Counted from the first letter of the stretch, positions 1 through 9,134 are shown. The stretch: 64,000 nt of DNA from Flavobacterium sp. (GCF_035195345.1 NZ_CP136574.1:2099871-2163870); one strand, 5' to 3'. Numbers and translations are program-made. The notes: generated from the sequence alone by a model not told the origin.

Positions 1-122
1 AAAATAAATAACACATACGGATATGGGTTTAAATACCCAAACAGATTAATATTGTTAAATATTAAAATCTGAAGCAGTAAAAAAACTACAAATCGGATGC
101 TATTTAAAATGTTGTTATTCAC
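1..122 (-). CDS. mreD: Rod shape-determining protein MreD, N-terminal part (cut by window edge)
   Basis: Reading on the minus strand from a GTG at 120-122 gives 40 codons with no stop before the window edge. The peptide starts MNNILNSIRF and is strongly hydrophobic (VVFLLLQILIF), followed by NLFGYLNPYPYVLF, the start expected for the small multi-pass membrane protein MreD. The GTG shares one base with the mreC stop (TAGTG), so translation is probably coupled to mreC. The order mreB-mreC-mreD is the usual one. MreD acts with MreC in the elongasome that guides lateral wall synthesis. The GTG start is inferred from the overlap; the remainder of the gene lies outside the window. Confidence 0.8.
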   Translation of the reverse strand, partial: MNNNILNSIRFVVFLLLQILIFNNINLFGYLNPYPYVLFI

Positions 123-952
123 TATTTTTTAGGTGCTGTGGTTTCTAATTCTAATTGTTTTTTTTCTTTTTTTCTTTTGTTTTCAATCACATAAACATAT
201 CCAAGCGATGTCATGTCGTTGAATAAACGAATATTGATGGTGTAGTAATTCGTTTTTTTATCAATATAAATTTTATCAATTTTACCAATAGGAATATTCT
301 CTGGAAAAATATCAGAATTTCCACCAGTTACAATTGAATCTCCGTGTTTTAGAGAAGCTAATCTTGGTACATCAATTAATTGCGCAAAACCTACATTTCT
401 ACCGTCCCAAATTAAAGATCCAAAGTGATTTGAATTTTTAATTTTAGCATTGATTTTAGATTTAGTATTTAAAACACTTTGAATTGTAGCAAAGTCAGGA
501 GATGTTTTTTCAATTAAGCCAACAATTCCTTTATCATTTACAACACCCATGTCAACTTCAATGCCAGCATTTTTTCCAGTATTGATAGTAATATAGTTTT
601 CACGCGAGTTAAAAGAGTTTTTTACAACTTTTGAAACCACCACATTGTAATTATTAAGGTCGTTTCTAAAAAGAGTTTTTGTTGTTAAAATGGTATCTTT
701 TTTATTAAAAAGTAATTTTTTTAATAAAGCATTTTCTGAAGCTAAGTCTTTGTTTTTTTGTTTTAAACTAAAATATTCATTTACTTCATTTACCTTTTCG
801 TAATAGGCACCCGTTACCGCGTTAGCCGAATTAACATATTCGCTACGGTGGTAAGAATGCGATTTTACTACCAATGAAAATGAGAAGCCCAAAAGCAGCA
901 AAAACAGCAATCTATGGCTGTTTTTTATGATAAAATTAATTATTTGCTGCAT
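122..952 (-). CDS. mreC: Rod shape-determining protein MreC
   Basis: The 276-residue product has a single N-terminal membrane helix (LLFLLLLGFSFSLVV, about residues 15-29). A coiled-coil stretch follows (about 55-80, ending ENALLKKLLF) and then the periplasmic beta domain (GKNAGIEVDMGVVNDKGIVG about 126-145; GDSIVTGGNSDIFPENIPIG about 204-223). MreC is a periplasmic scaffold linking MreB filaments to the wall synthases. It lies 9 bp after mreB and overlaps mreD by one base, so the three genes read as one operon. The lysine-rich C-terminal tail (KRKKEKKQ) is not part of the conserved fold. Confidence 0.93.
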   Translation of the reverse strand: MQQIINFIIKNSHRLLFLLLLGFSFSLVVKSHSYHRSEYVNSANAVTGAYYEKVNEVNEYFSLKQKNKDLASENALLKKLLFNKKDTILTTKTLFRNDLNNYNVVVSKVVKNSFNSRENYITINTGKNAGIEVDMGVVNDKGIVGLIEKTSPDFATIQSVLNTKSKINAKIKNSNHFGSLIWDGRNVGFAQLIDVPRLASLKHGDSIVTGGNSDIFPENIPIGKIDKIYIDKKTNYYTINIRLFNDMTSLGYVYVIENKRKKEKKQLELETTAPKK

Positions 953-961
953 GGATTATTT

Positions 962-1990
962 TTATTTAATCAGGATTCCTTTGTATTTGTTGATGTTCTT
1001 TAAGGTCATTCCCGTTCCTCTTACAACGGCTCTTAAAGGGTCTTCTGCAATGTAAACAGGTAAATCTGTTTTCATAGATATTCGTTTGTCTAATCCTCTT
1101 AGCATTGAACCTCCACCTGCTAAGTAAATACCGGTGTTATAAATATCGGCAGATAATTCGGGTGGTGTTTGTGATAAGGTTTCCATAACCGCATCTTCAA
1201 TACGTTGAATCGATTTATCTAGTGCTTTTGCGATTTCTCGGTACGATACATCAACACGTTTTGGTTTACCTGTTAATAAATCTCTACCGTCAACTGCCAT
1301 ATCTTCTGGTGGGCTGTCTAAATCTTCCATAGCCGCACCAATTTGAATTTTTACTTTTTCAGCAGTAGTTTCTCCAACAAATAAATTGTGTTGCGTTCTC
1401 ATGTAATAAATGATGTCATTTGTAAAAACGTCTCCGGCAATTTTAACCGATTTATCACAAACAATTCCGCCTAATGCTATAACAGCAATTTCTGTTGTTC
1501 CTCCACCTATATCTACAATCATATTCCCTTTAGGTTGCATAATATCTAAACCGATACCAATTGCAGCCGCCATAGGTTCATGAATTAAGTATACTTCTTT
1601 TCCGTTTACACGTTCAGCCGATTCTTTTACCGCACGCATTTCCACTTCTGTAATTCCAGAAGGAATACAAATCACCATACGAAGCGCTGGCGTAAATAAT
1701 TTCTTCTTTAATGCAGGAATACTTTTAATAAACATTTTAATCATCTGCTCTGAGGCATCAAAGTCAGCGATAACTCCATCTTTTAATGGGCGAATGGTTT
1801 TTATGTTTTCATGAGTTTTACCTTGCATCATATTTGCTTCCTTACCTACAGCAATAATTTTTCCTGTAATACGGTCTCTGGCTACAATAGATGGACTATC
1901 AATCACAACTTTATCATTGTGAATGATTAGGGTGTTTGCGGTACCAAGGTCGATAGCGATGTCCTCGGTCATGAAATCAAAAAATCCCAT
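962..1990 (-). CDS. mreB: Rod shape-determining protein MreB, actin-like ATPase
   Basis: This 342-residue protein has the standard MreB length. It carries the actin-fold phosphate loops (DLGTANTLI near residue 14, DIGGGTTEIAVI near 160) and the adenosine motif LAGGGSML near residue 290. The N-terminal MGFFDFMTEDIAIDLG is typical of the Bacteroidota form and includes a short amphipathic lead for membrane binding. MreB forms membrane-bound filaments that position peptidoglycan synthesis. It is the first gene of the mreBCD operon. A candidate promoter lies about 50 bp upstream, beyond which stands the terminator of purH, so it is probably transcribed separately from purH. Confidence 0.96.
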   Translation of the reverse strand: MGFFDFMTEDIAIDLGTANTLIIHNDKVVIDSPSIVARDRITGKIIAVGKEANMMQGKTHENIKTIRPLKDGVIADFDASEQMIKMFIKSIPALKKKLFTPALRMVICIPSGITEVEMRAVKESAERVNGKEVYLIHEPMAAAIGIGLDIMQPKGNMIVDIGGGTTEIAVIALGGIVCDKSVKIAGDVFTNDIIYYMRTQHNLFVGETTAEKVKIQIGAAMEDLDSPPEDMAVDGRDLLTGKPKRVDVSYREIAKALDKSIQRIEDAVMETLSQTPPELSADIYNTGIYLAGGGSMLRGLDKRISMKTDLPVYIAEDPLRAVVRGTGMTLKNINKYKGILIK

Positions 1991-2037
1991 AAGTTTGAGT
2001 AGTATTTAGAGTTTTATGAATGATAGTATTCAACTCG

Positions 2038-2070
2038 CAAAATTATAAAAATAATCTGGAATAATTCAAA
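2038..2070 (-). promoter_or_regulatory. Candidate mreB promoter
   Basis: On the minus strand the sequence reads TTTG (2067-2070), 21 bp, then TAATTTTG (2038-2045), which matches the Bacteroidota TTTG/TAnnTTTG promoter pattern. The spacer is slightly longer than the usual 19 or so. The site lies between the purH terminator and the mreB start codon. Confidence 0.45.
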
Positions 2071-2072
2071 AT

Positions 2073-2109
2073 AAAAGCGTATTAAAATATTATTTTTTAA
2101 TACGCTTTT
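2073..2109 (-). terminator. Rho-independent terminator of purH
   Basis: A near-perfect inverted repeat has arms built on AAAAGCGTATTAAA and its complement around a short A/T loop, flanked by A and T runs. It lies 25 bp beyond the purH stop and would stop purH transcription before mreB. Confidence 0.75.
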
Positions 2110-2133
2110 AAATTATGTTAATTTAAGTAAATA

Positions 2134-3666
2134 TTAGTGTTTGAAATGACGGATTCCAGTGAATACCATTGCCATATTATTATCGTTACAATAAGAAATA
2201 CTTAACTCATCTTTTATAGAACCTCCTGGTTGAATCACCGCTGTAATTCCTGCTTTATTTGCGATTTCTACACAATCTGGGAAAGGGAAAAATGCATCAC
2301 TTGACATCACAGCTCCGGTTAAATCAAATTCAAATGAAGTTGCTTTTTCAATTGCATGGCGTAAAGCATCTACTCTTGAAGTTTGTCCTGTTCCAGAAGC
2401 ACACAATTGTTTGTTTTTTGCAAATACAATCGTATTTGATTTAGTGTGTTTACAAATTTTCGAAGCAAATAATAAATCTTCAATTTCTTCTTCGGTTGGA
2501 ACTGCCGTTGTAACCGTTTTTAAATGGTCTTTTGAATCGGTAACATTGTCTTTATCTTGCACTAAAACACCGTTTAAACAAGTACGAACGATTTTTTGTG
2601 GTAATTTCACTTCGTTTTGGATTAAGATAATTCTGTTTTTCTTTTCTTCTAAAATATCAATTGCTTCTTGGTCGTAAGCCGGAGCAATTACCACTTCGCA
2701 GAACAATTGGTTGATTTCATTTGCTGTAGCGACATCAATTTTTCCATTCGCAATTAAAACACCGCCAAAAGCTGAAGTTGGATCACCTGCTAAAGCATCT
2801 AAATACGCATCTTTCATCGTATTTCTTGTTGCTAAACCACAAGCGTTATTGTGTTTTAAAATTGCAAAAGTTGGATTGTCATTTTTGAATTCGTTCATTA
2901 AGTTTACGGCAGCATCAACGTCTAATAAATTGTTGTACGACAATTCTTTTCCGTGAACTTTGGTAAACATTTTATCGAAATCGCCATAGAAAAATCCTTT
3001 TTGATGTGGATTTTCACCATAACGCAATACGTTTCCGTTTTGCTCGCTGATTTTTAAAACTGGTTCTTCAAAAACTTGATTGAAGTAGTTAAAAATAGCC
3101 GAATCATAATGTGAAGAAACATTAAAAGCTCTTGAAGCTAATAATTTTCTGTTTTCTAAAGTGGTAGCACCGTTATTTTCAGTATAGAAATTCAAAAAGG
3201 GCGCATATTGCTCAACTGAAGGAACAATTACTGTGTCTTTGAAATTTTTAGCAGCTGCTCTAATTAACGAAATTCCACCGATATCAATTTTCTCGATAAT
3301 ATCTTGTTCTCCAGCACCAGAAGCAACGGTTTTTTCAAACGGATACAAATCCACAATCACTAAATCGATTTGCGGAATGTTGAATTCTTTCATTTGCTCC
3401 ACATCACCCGCATGGTCTTGACGGTTTAAAATACCACCGAAGATTTTTGGATGCAACGTTTTTACTCTTCCTCCTAAAATTTCTGGAAAAGCCGTAATAT
3501 CTTCTACAGCGACTACTGGAATACCTAAATCTTTTATAAAAGTTTCAGTTCCGCCGGTAGAATAAATGGTTACATTGTTTTGGTGAAGCGCTTTAACAAT
3601 AGGTTCTAAACCGTTTTTGTCAAATACAGAAATCAATGCCGAAGCAATTTTTTTTGTTGTGTTCAT
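2134..3666 (-). CDS. purH: Bifunctional AICAR formyltransferase / IMP cyclohydrolase
   Basis: The product catalyses the last two steps of purine synthesis (AICAR to FAICAR to IMP). The N-terminal MGS-like cyclohydrolase domain is seen in ALISVFDKNGL, STGGTETF and GGRVKTLHPKI. The formyltransferase half contains LRYGENPHQKG, KHNNACGLA and SSDAFFPFPD. The reading frame extends 20 codons upstream of the chosen ATG (3664-3666), but a good promoter at 3724-3755 would start transcription downstream of that longer start, and the extra peptide is low complexity. The MNTTKKIASALIS start gives the usual length of 510 residues. A terminator follows the gene. It stands alone, with its own promoter. Confidence 0.96.
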   Translation of the reverse strand: MNTTKKIASALISVFDKNGLEPIVKALHQNNVTIYSTGGTETFIKDLGIPVVAVEDITAFPEILGGRVKTLHPKIFGGILNRQDHAGDVEQMKEFNIPQIDLVIVDLYPFEKTVASGAGEQDIIEKIDIGGISLIRAAAKNFKDTVIVPSVEQYAPFLNFYTENNGATTLENRKLLASRAFNVSSHYDSAIFNYFNQVFEEPVLKISEQNGNVLRYGENPHQKGFFYGDFDKMFTKVHGKELSYNNLLDVDAAVNLMNEFKNDNPTFAILKHNNACGLATRNTMKDAYLDALAGDPTSAFGGVLIANGKIDVATANEINQLFCEVVIAPAYDQEAIDILEEKKNRIILIQNEVKLPQKIVRTCLNGVLVQDKDNVTDSKDHLKTVTTAVPTEEEIEDLLFASKICKHTKSNTIVFAKNKQLCASGTGQTSRVDALRHAIEKATSFEFDLTGAVMSSDAFFPFPDCVEIANKAGITAVIQPGGSIKDELSISYCNDNNMAMVFTGIRHFKH

Positions 3667-3723
3667 GGTGTTGTGTTGTTGTATCTGAATAGGTCTCAGA
3701 TATATGTTGTTGTTTTCGTGGTG

Positions 3724-3755
3724 CAAAAGTAGTTATACTTCTTAAAATAGTCAAA
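3724..3755 (-). promoter_or_regulatory. Candidate purH promoter
   Basis: The minus strand shows TTTG (3752-3755), a 20-bp spacer and TACTTTTG (3724-3731), a good Bacteroidota promoter. It predicts a leader of about 50 nt before the ATG at 3666 and argues against the longer frame starting at 3726. Confidence 0.6.
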
Positions 3756-3773
3756 CTTTATTGGAAGGGATTT

Positions 3774-3806
3774 TTTAAAAAAAGAAAACCACTCAGAAAG
3801 TGGTTT
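3774..3806 (-). terminator. Terminator of the HsdR-N gene
   Basis: The arms AAACCACT (3786-3793) and AGTGGTTT (3799-3806) form a hairpin with a 5-nt loop. On the minus strand a T-rich run (3774-3786) follows. It lies just after the stop codon of the gene ending at 3812. Confidence 0.75.
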
Positions 3807-3811
3807 GTTGT

Positions 3812-4828
3812 TTATTTTTGAAAATATTGCATTGTAAAATCTAACAGTTGTTTCTTTATAGCAACAATACTATCTATTCCGTTAACCTCATATTTTACTC
3901 CATTAAGTTCAATATAGTGTTTGTTTTTTGAACTAGTTATTTTGCAAATAATTTTTTTGTTGTTGTCATCAACTAAAATATTGAAGCTATTCTTTTGGTC
4001 TCTATATGAAATTCTTTCAGAATCAATTTCTTTTTTATGAATTAGTATTGTTTTTATTGCATGATATATTTTAAGCTCTTCAGCAGTAGTTATAATAACA
4101 TTTCCATTCTTGGATTCTTCTTCAATTACTTTAGGAAGTGCATTTTGAATTGAATTTGAGTTTATTAAAGTTCGCAATTTACTCTTCACTGTGTCGGTCA
4201 TTCTTTTACCTTGCATTCTATTAAAAATTGCTTTAATAAAATCGTCAGATGGGTCTGATAATTCTGTTGCAAAAGCATCATTAAAACCTTGCAAAAAATA
4301 AAATTCAGATGCTTCTTCCATCAATTCTTTTATGTCAATATTGTTTTTGTGAAATTTTGAAAGATTTTCGAAAAGAGAATCATTTAATTCTGAAAAGTCT
4401 AATGATAAAAAAGGAGTAACATTTAAGTTTGTCTCTTTGTTTGATTCATCTGGACAATAAAATCGCCATTCAATTCCATTAGTTAAAATTCCAATTTTAG
4501 AACTTGGAGTATTAATAAAATAACCATTTAATTGTGAAGCTTCTTTATCGGTTAAATTTTTACCGTATTTTTTACACTCTACTAAAATCTCAGGATTTTT
4601 CCCTTTTATAATTAAACCAATGTCAGCTTTGTCATTTTTTTGCCCCCAACCAGCATTGATTTCAGTTAACATATCATCAAATCTACTGTAGCCTAATGTT
4701 TCGATTATAGGTTCTATCAAATATTGTCTAGTTTGAGCTTCATTTGTACATTTCTCTTCAAGTTTTGAAAAATCAATTTTTGTTATTGATTTTTTGATAA
4801 CAGTTACAAATTGTTTGTTGATTGGCAT
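3812..4828 (-). CDS. Orphan protein with HsdR-type N-terminal nuclease domain
   Basis: The 338-residue protein resembles the HSDR_N domain of type I restriction motor subunits. It shows QYLIEPIIETLGY (about 35-47), KADIGLII (about 67-74) and EILVECKKYG (about 80-89), the D...ExK core of a PD-(D/E)XK nuclease, and then a C-terminal region (from about 200) that I do not recognise. There is no helicase motor, and no HsdM or HsdS gene lies nearby, so this is not a complete restriction system. It has its own terminator, and a TAACTTTG -7-like box lies at 4866-4873. It could be a solitary defence or repair nuclease; the function is inferred only from the fold motif. The AT content resembles that of its neighbours. 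Confidence 0.7.
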   Translation of the reverse strand: MPINKQFVTVIKKSITKIDFSKLEEKCTNEAQTRQYLIEPIIETLGYSRFDDMLTEINAGWGQKNDKADIGLIIKGKNPEILVECKKYGKNLTDKEASQLNGYFINTPSSKIGILTNGIEWRFYCPDESNKETNLNVTPFLSLDFSELNDSLFENLSKFHKNNIDIKELMEEASEFYFLQGFNDAFATELSDPSDDFIKAIFNRMQGKRMTDTVKSKLRTLINSNSIQNALPKVIEEESKNGNVIITTAEELKIYHAIKTILIHKKEIDSERISYRDQKNSFNILVDDNNKKIICKITSSKNKHYIELNGVKYEVNGIDSIVAIKKQLLDFTMQYFQK

Positions 4829-5002
4829 AGTAGAAAGTTTTAGTAATTTTCTTATTGTTTGAAATCAAAGTTAATTATTTTTTGAATAGAAAAAATATAT
4901 ATTTCCGTAAAATTAAAATTTAAACAAATTTATCAAATAATAAATTCCCTCCAATTGTAACATTTTCATACATAACTCTACTTATAGTAATAGCTCAGTA
5001 TT

Positions 5003-6253
5003 ATGCTTTTATATTTACGATTACTTTCAGAGAGTTTCAGTTTTGCCATTAACGCGTTGCGCAACAATAAATTGCGTACACTTTTGTCGTTGTTAGGCGT
5101 TACCATTGGTATTTTTTCCATTATTGCGGTGTTGGCTGCGGTAGATTCTATGGATAAAAAAATTAAGGAAGATTTGAGTGATATGGACATGAATACAGTG
5201 TATTTAATGCGTTTTTCATTCGGTCCTTCTGAAATTCCTAAATGGAAACGAGAGCAATTTCCAGATGTTACTTATGATGAATTTGAACACATCAAACGTA
5301 ATGTTAATGGAATCGATAAAATCTCTTTCAATTTATTTACCCGAAACGAAAACATTAAATACGAGTCTAAAACAGTAAATTCTATTCGTGTTAAACCGTC
5401 AACCGAAGATTTTTTTGATATAGAACCTATTAAAATCGACAAAGGTCGTTTGTTTAACGAATCGGAATCCAATTCTGGAAGTCCAGTAATTGTTATTGGA
5501 AGTGAAGTAGCCACAGGTTTGTTCGAAAATAGCGACCCTATTGGTAAAAAAGTGCGTTTGTATGGTCAGAAATTTACGGTTATTGGTGTACTAAAAAAAC
5601 AAGGACAAAGTACTTTTGGTGACAGTAATGATGTTGCTGTGTTTTTCCCAGTTAATTTTTTAAGAAGACTCTATGGTGATAATAATAAAACGTTAACGCC
5701 TGCTATTTTAATAAAACCTGTAAAGGGTATTGATGTGGAAGAATTTAAAGCCGAATTAGCTCAAAAACTTCGTACACACAGAGGCGTGAAAACAGGTGAA
5801 ATTGATAACTTTTTCATGAATGTATTATCTGGTTTTACTGATTTTATTGATAATATCATTGGACAAATGAACATGATAGGATGGATTATCAGTGCCTTTT
5901 CCTTACTAGTAGGTGGATTTGGTATTGCAAACATCATGTTTGTATCAGTAAAAGAACGTACTAACTTAATCGGAATACAAAAAGCGCTTGGTGCTAAAAA
6001 TAAATTCATTTTGTTTCAATTCTTGTTTGAAGCCGTTATTTTATCATTAATTGGTGGAATGGTAGGAATGTTTTTAGTTTGGATTATTGCTTTAATTCTT
6101 TCTTCGGCATTGGATTTTGAATTTGTATTGAGTGCAGCAAATATGTTGTTAGGTTCAGGATTAGCAGCTTTTATTGGGTTAATTTCTGGAATTATTCCAG
6201 CTATTTCGGCTTCTAAATTAGATCCAGTGGAAGCTATTAGAAGTGGCATGTAA
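5003..6253 (+). CDS. ABC transporter permease, MacB/FtsX family
   Basis: The 416-residue protein has the MacB architecture. One N-terminal helix (TLLSLLGVTIGIFSIIAVLAAV, split here by the chain) is followed by a large periplasmic MacB_PCD domain (about 50-270) and three C-terminal helices (IISAFSLLVGGFGIANIMFVSV, then FLFEAVILSLIGGMVGMFL, then LLGSGLAAFIGLISGIIPA). It ends with the family hallmark ASKLDPVEAIRSGM. Such permeases work with a separate ATPase to export peptides, lipoproteins or drugs by mechanotransmission. No ATPase gene is adjacent, so the partner must be encoded elsewhere. The substrate is unknown. It is divergent from the HsdR-N gene. Confidence 0.88.
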   Translation: MLLYLRLLSESFSFAINALRNNKLRTLLSLLGVTIGIFSIIAVLAAVDSMDKKIKEDLSDMDMNTVYLMRFSFGPSEIPKWKREQFPDVTYDEFEHIKRNVNGIDKISFNLFTRNENIKYESKTVNSIRVKPSTEDFFDIEPIKIDKGRLFNESESNSGSPVIVIGSEVATGLFENSDPIGKKVRLYGQKFTVIGVLKKQGQSTFGDSNDVAVFFPVNFLRRLYGDNNKTLTPAILIKPVKGIDVEEFKAELAQKLRTHRGVKTGEIDNFFMNVLSGFTDFIDNIIGQMNMIGWIISAFSLLVGGFGIANIMFVSVKERTNLIGIQKALGAKNKFILFQFLFEAVILSLIGGMVGMFLVWIIALILSSALDFEFVLSAANMLLGSGLAAFIGLISGIIPAISASKLDPVEAIRSGM

Positions 6254-6286
6254 CTTTTTGGTATATTTGGGGATTATTATTTAATA

Positions 6287-6823
6287 TTGAGAAAAAAAAT
6301 CGCCAGTATTTTTCTGTTATTTTTATTAATAGCACCTGCAGTTGTAACCTATACTTGGATACAACACAGAAAACGTGTTGTTAAAAAAGAAGTAAAATGG
6401 AAAATGATTGCGGGTATTGATAAATGTGAATTGGTACTTTTAAAATTTTCAAAAACTGAAACTACTACGGAGTTAAAGTGGAAACATTCCAAAGAGTTTG
6501 AATTCAACAATCAAATGTATGATATCGTAGATAAAATTACTACAAAAGACTCTGTTAAATATTGGTGTTGGTGGGATTTTGAAGAAACTAAACTGAATCA
6601 GCAATTGAGTAAATTATTAGTTAATGTTTACCAAAACGATATACCTACTAAGGAGAAACAATCTCAAATAATTCAGTTTTATAAATCTTTGTTTTTTGAG
6701 CAAGTTGTTGCATGGCAACCATTTTTAGCTATTCGTAGTTTTTATAATAATAGCTGTATAAATAATTTTTACCATTATTTATTCATAAAATTAGATACCC
6801 CTCCTCCCAATAGTTTTTCTTAA
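6287..6823 (+). CDS. Unknown membrane-anchored protein upstream of heme-type TonB receptor
   Basis: I do not recognise this 178-residue protein by name. The only sensible start is a TTG at 6287, 33 bp after the permease stop, giving MRKKIASIFLLFLLIAPAVVTYTWIQHRKRVVKKEVKW: one membrane anchor followed by a basic segment. The mid-region is rich in aromatics and cysteine (IAGIDKCELVLL, VKYWCWWDFEET), and the C-terminus looks unstructured. It precedes the TonB receptor by 73 bp, in the same direction, so a joint role in uptake is plausible but unproven. A short inverted repeat (6831-6837 / 6849-6855) lies in the gap. The TTG start lowers certainty about the N-terminus, not about the gene. Confidence 0.65.
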   Translation: MRKKIASIFLLFLLIAPAVVTYTWIQHRKRVVKKEVKWKMIAGIDKCELVLLKFSKTETTTELKWKHSKEFEFNNQMYDIVDKITTKDSVKYWCWWDFEETKLNQQLSKLLVNVYQNDIPTKEKQSQIIQFYKSLFFEQVVAWQPFLAIRSFYNNSCINNFYHYLFIKLDTPPPNSFS

Positions 6824-6896
6824 AGATTTTTTCAATATTTAGTAAGAGTATTGAAACCATTAAATAAATTAGAATTAATAAATATATTCTTAAAAA

Positions 6897-9095
6897 ATGA
6901 GAAAAATTATTTTTTATGCTGTTGTGCTATTGCCTTTTATAGGATTTTCACAAACAGTAAAAGATACAGTTGCAACTGAATTAGAAGAAATAGTTGTTTC
7001 AGCAAATCGATGGAAACAAAATTCTAAATCAATTCCTCAGAAAATTTCGGTGATTACAGCAAATAAAGTTGTCTTGCAAAATCCGCAAACTGCTGCTGAT
7101 TTACTAACCGTTTCTGGTAAAGTGTTTATGCAAAAAAGTCAGCAAGGTGGCGGAAGTCCAATGATTCGTGGTTTTGCCACCAATAGATTATTGTATGCGA
7201 TAGACGGAATAAGAATGAATACCGCTATTTTTAGAGGTGGAAATATTCAAAATGTAATTTCTTTAGATCCGTTTGCAACGGAACGGACAGAAGTGTTATT
7301 TGGCCCGGGTTCTGTAATGTATGGAAGTGATGCTATTGGTGGAGTGATGAGTTTTCAAACTTTAACACCTCAATTTTCAAATGAAGAAAAAACAGTTGTT
7401 TCTGGTAGCGCAGTAACGCGATATTCTTCTGCGAATAATGAAAAAACAGGACATTTTGATGTGAATGTCGGTTGGAAAAAATGGGCTTTGGTTACCAGCA
7501 TCAGTTCAAATGATTTTGGTGATTTACGAATGGGTTCACACGGACCTGAAGAATATTTAAGACCCTTTTATGTACAAAGACAAAATGGGGTAGACGTAGT
7601 GGTTACTAATGACAACCCATTGGTTCAAAAACCAACTGCATATTCGCAAATTAATTTGATGCAAAAAGTACGTTTTCAGCCTAATGAAAATTGGGATTTT
7701 CAATACGGTTTTCATTTTTCGGAAACCTCAAGTTACTCGCGCTACGACAGACATATTCGTTATAATAGTGCTGGTTTGCCTCGTTATGGAGAATTTTATT
7801 ATGGTCCGCAAAAATGGATTATGAATAATTTGAATATCACGCATCAATCAAAATCTAAGTTATTTGATGAAATGTCATTGCGATTAGCACATCAGTTTTT
7901 TGAAGAAAGTCGTGTGAGTAGAGGCATTAATAATGCAAATAGAGAAATTAGAATTGAAAAAGTAAACGCTTATTCATTGAATACCGATTTTACGAAAGCT
8001 ACCGGTGCCAGTAACAAAGTTTTCTACGGATTTGAATATGTTTTAAACGATGTTAATTCAACCGGAATTAATGAAGACATTGTAGTAGGATCAAGCACGG
8101 TGGGTCCGGCAAGATATCCACAAGCTACTTGGCAATCGATTGGTATTTATATGAACGACCAATATAAAATCTCTGAAAAGACATTGCTTCAAGCAGGCTT
8201 ACGATATAATCAGTTTATTTTGAAAGCCGATTTTGATACTACATTTTATCCCTTTCCATTTACAGAAGCCAATATTGATAATGGTTCTTTAACAGGAAGT
8301 GCTGGAATTGTTTTTCGTCCAACAGATAAATGGGTTATTAGTTCAAATGCAGCAACGGCTTTTCGTTCGCCCAATGTGGATGATGTGGGAAAAGTGTTTG
8401 ATTCTGAACCGGGTTCGGTTGTTATACCAAATCCTAATTTAGAGGCAGAATATGCCTATAATGTAGATTTGAATGTAGCGAAGATGTTCGGAAAAAGTGT
8501 AAAAGTGGATGTTTCAACTTATTATACTTTATTAGATAATGCTTTAGTTCGTAGAGATTTTACTTTGAACGGTGCTTCTGAAATTGTTTACGATGGCGAG
8601 TTGAGCCAAGTGCAAGCTATTCAAAATGCAGCGAAAGCTAATGTATATGGAATTCAGGCGGGTGTTGAGGTGAAATTACCTACTGGATTTCGATTTTCAA
8701 CTGATTTGAATTTCCAAAAGGGAGAAGAAGAATTGGATAATGGAGATAAAAGTCCGTCGCGTCACGCAGCACCCTTTTTTGGAGTTTCACGTGTTGGTTT
8801 TACTAATTCTAAGTTAGATTTTGAAGTCAATCTACAGTTTAGTGATGAAGTGGCTTACGAAGATTTAGCCGAGGAAGAAAAAGGAAAAAAAGAAATTTAT
8901 GCAATTGATGGTAATGGGAATCCTTATTCACCAAGCTGGTATACCTTGAATTTAAAATCGATGTATAAACTAACTGAAAATTTTACGCTTACGGCTGGAT
9001 TAGAAAACATAACCGATCAACGCTATCGACCGTATAGTTCAGGAATTGTAGCACCCGGAAAGAATTTTATTCTGGCTTTGCGAGCTAAGTTTTAA
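6897..9095 (+). CDS. TonB-dependent outer-membrane receptor, hemoglobin/heme type
   Basis: The 732-residue protein begins with a signal peptide (ending GFSQ). A plug domain follows, with the TonB box region ELEEIVVSANR, the motif SPMIRGFATNRLL and the plug end VLFGPGSVMYGSDAIGG, and then a 22-strand-type barrel ending in an aromatic C-terminus (FILALRAKF). AFRSPNVDDVG followed closely by PNPNLEAEYAYN resembles the FRAP and NPNL boxes of heme/hemoglobin receptors. It would import heme or a similar iron source across the outer membrane using TonB energy. The preceding unknown gene is probably co-transcribed. A bidirectional terminator follows. The substrate is inferred from motif resemblance only. 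Confidence 0.9.
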   Translation: MRKIIFYAVVLLPFIGFSQTVKDTVATELEEIVVSANRWKQNSKSIPQKISVITANKVVLQNPQTAADLLTVSGKVFMQKSQQGGGSPMIRGFATNRLLYAIDGIRMNTAIFRGGNIQNVISLDPFATERTEVLFGPGSVMYGSDAIGGVMSFQTLTPQFSNEEKTVVSGSAVTRYSSANNEKTGHFDVNVGWKKWALVTSISSNDFGDLRMGSHGPEEYLRPFYVQRQNGVDVVVTNDNPLVQKPTAYSQINLMQKVRFQPNENWDFQYGFHFSETSSYSRYDRHIRYNSAGLPRYGEFYYGPQKWIMNNLNITHQSKSKLFDEMSLRLAHQFFEESRVSRGINNANREIRIEKVNAYSLNTDFTKATGASNKVFYGFEYVLNDVNSTGINEDIVVGSSTVGPARYPQATWQSIGIYMNDQYKISEKTLLQAGLRYNQFILKADFDTTFYPFPFTEANIDNGSLTGSAGIVFRPTDKWVISSNAATAFRSPNVDDVGKVFDSEPGSVVIPNPNLEAEYAYNVDLNVAKMFGKSVKVDVSTYYTLLDNALVRRDFTLNGASEIVYDGELSQVQAIQNAAKANVYGIQAGVEVKLPTGFRFSTDLNFQKGEEELDNGDKSPSRHAAPFFGVSRVGFTNSKLDFEVNLQFSDEVAYEDLAEEEKGKKEIYAIDGNGNPYSPSWYTLNLKSMYKLTENFTLTAGLENITDQRYRPYSSGIVAPGKNFILALRAKF

Positions 9096-9100
9096 ACATA

Positions 9101-9130
9101 AAAAATCCCGATAGTGATATCGGGATTTCT
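9101..9130. terminator. Bidirectional terminator between TonB receptor and accD
   Basis: AAATCCCGATA (9103-9113) pairs with TATCGGGATTT (9118-9128) around a 4-nt loop. A-run and T-rich flanks serve both strands. It lies between the convergent stops at 9095 and 9135. Confidence 0.85.
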
Positions 9131-9134
9131 ATTT

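Noticed and set aside
3664..3726. Upstream extension of purH by 20 codons
   Set aside because: A consensus promoter at 3724-3755 puts the transcript start downstream of that codon; the extra peptide is low complexity.
3812..4828. Complete type I restriction-modification system
   Set aside because: Only an HsdR-N-like domain is present; there is no helicase, methylase or specificity gene nearby.
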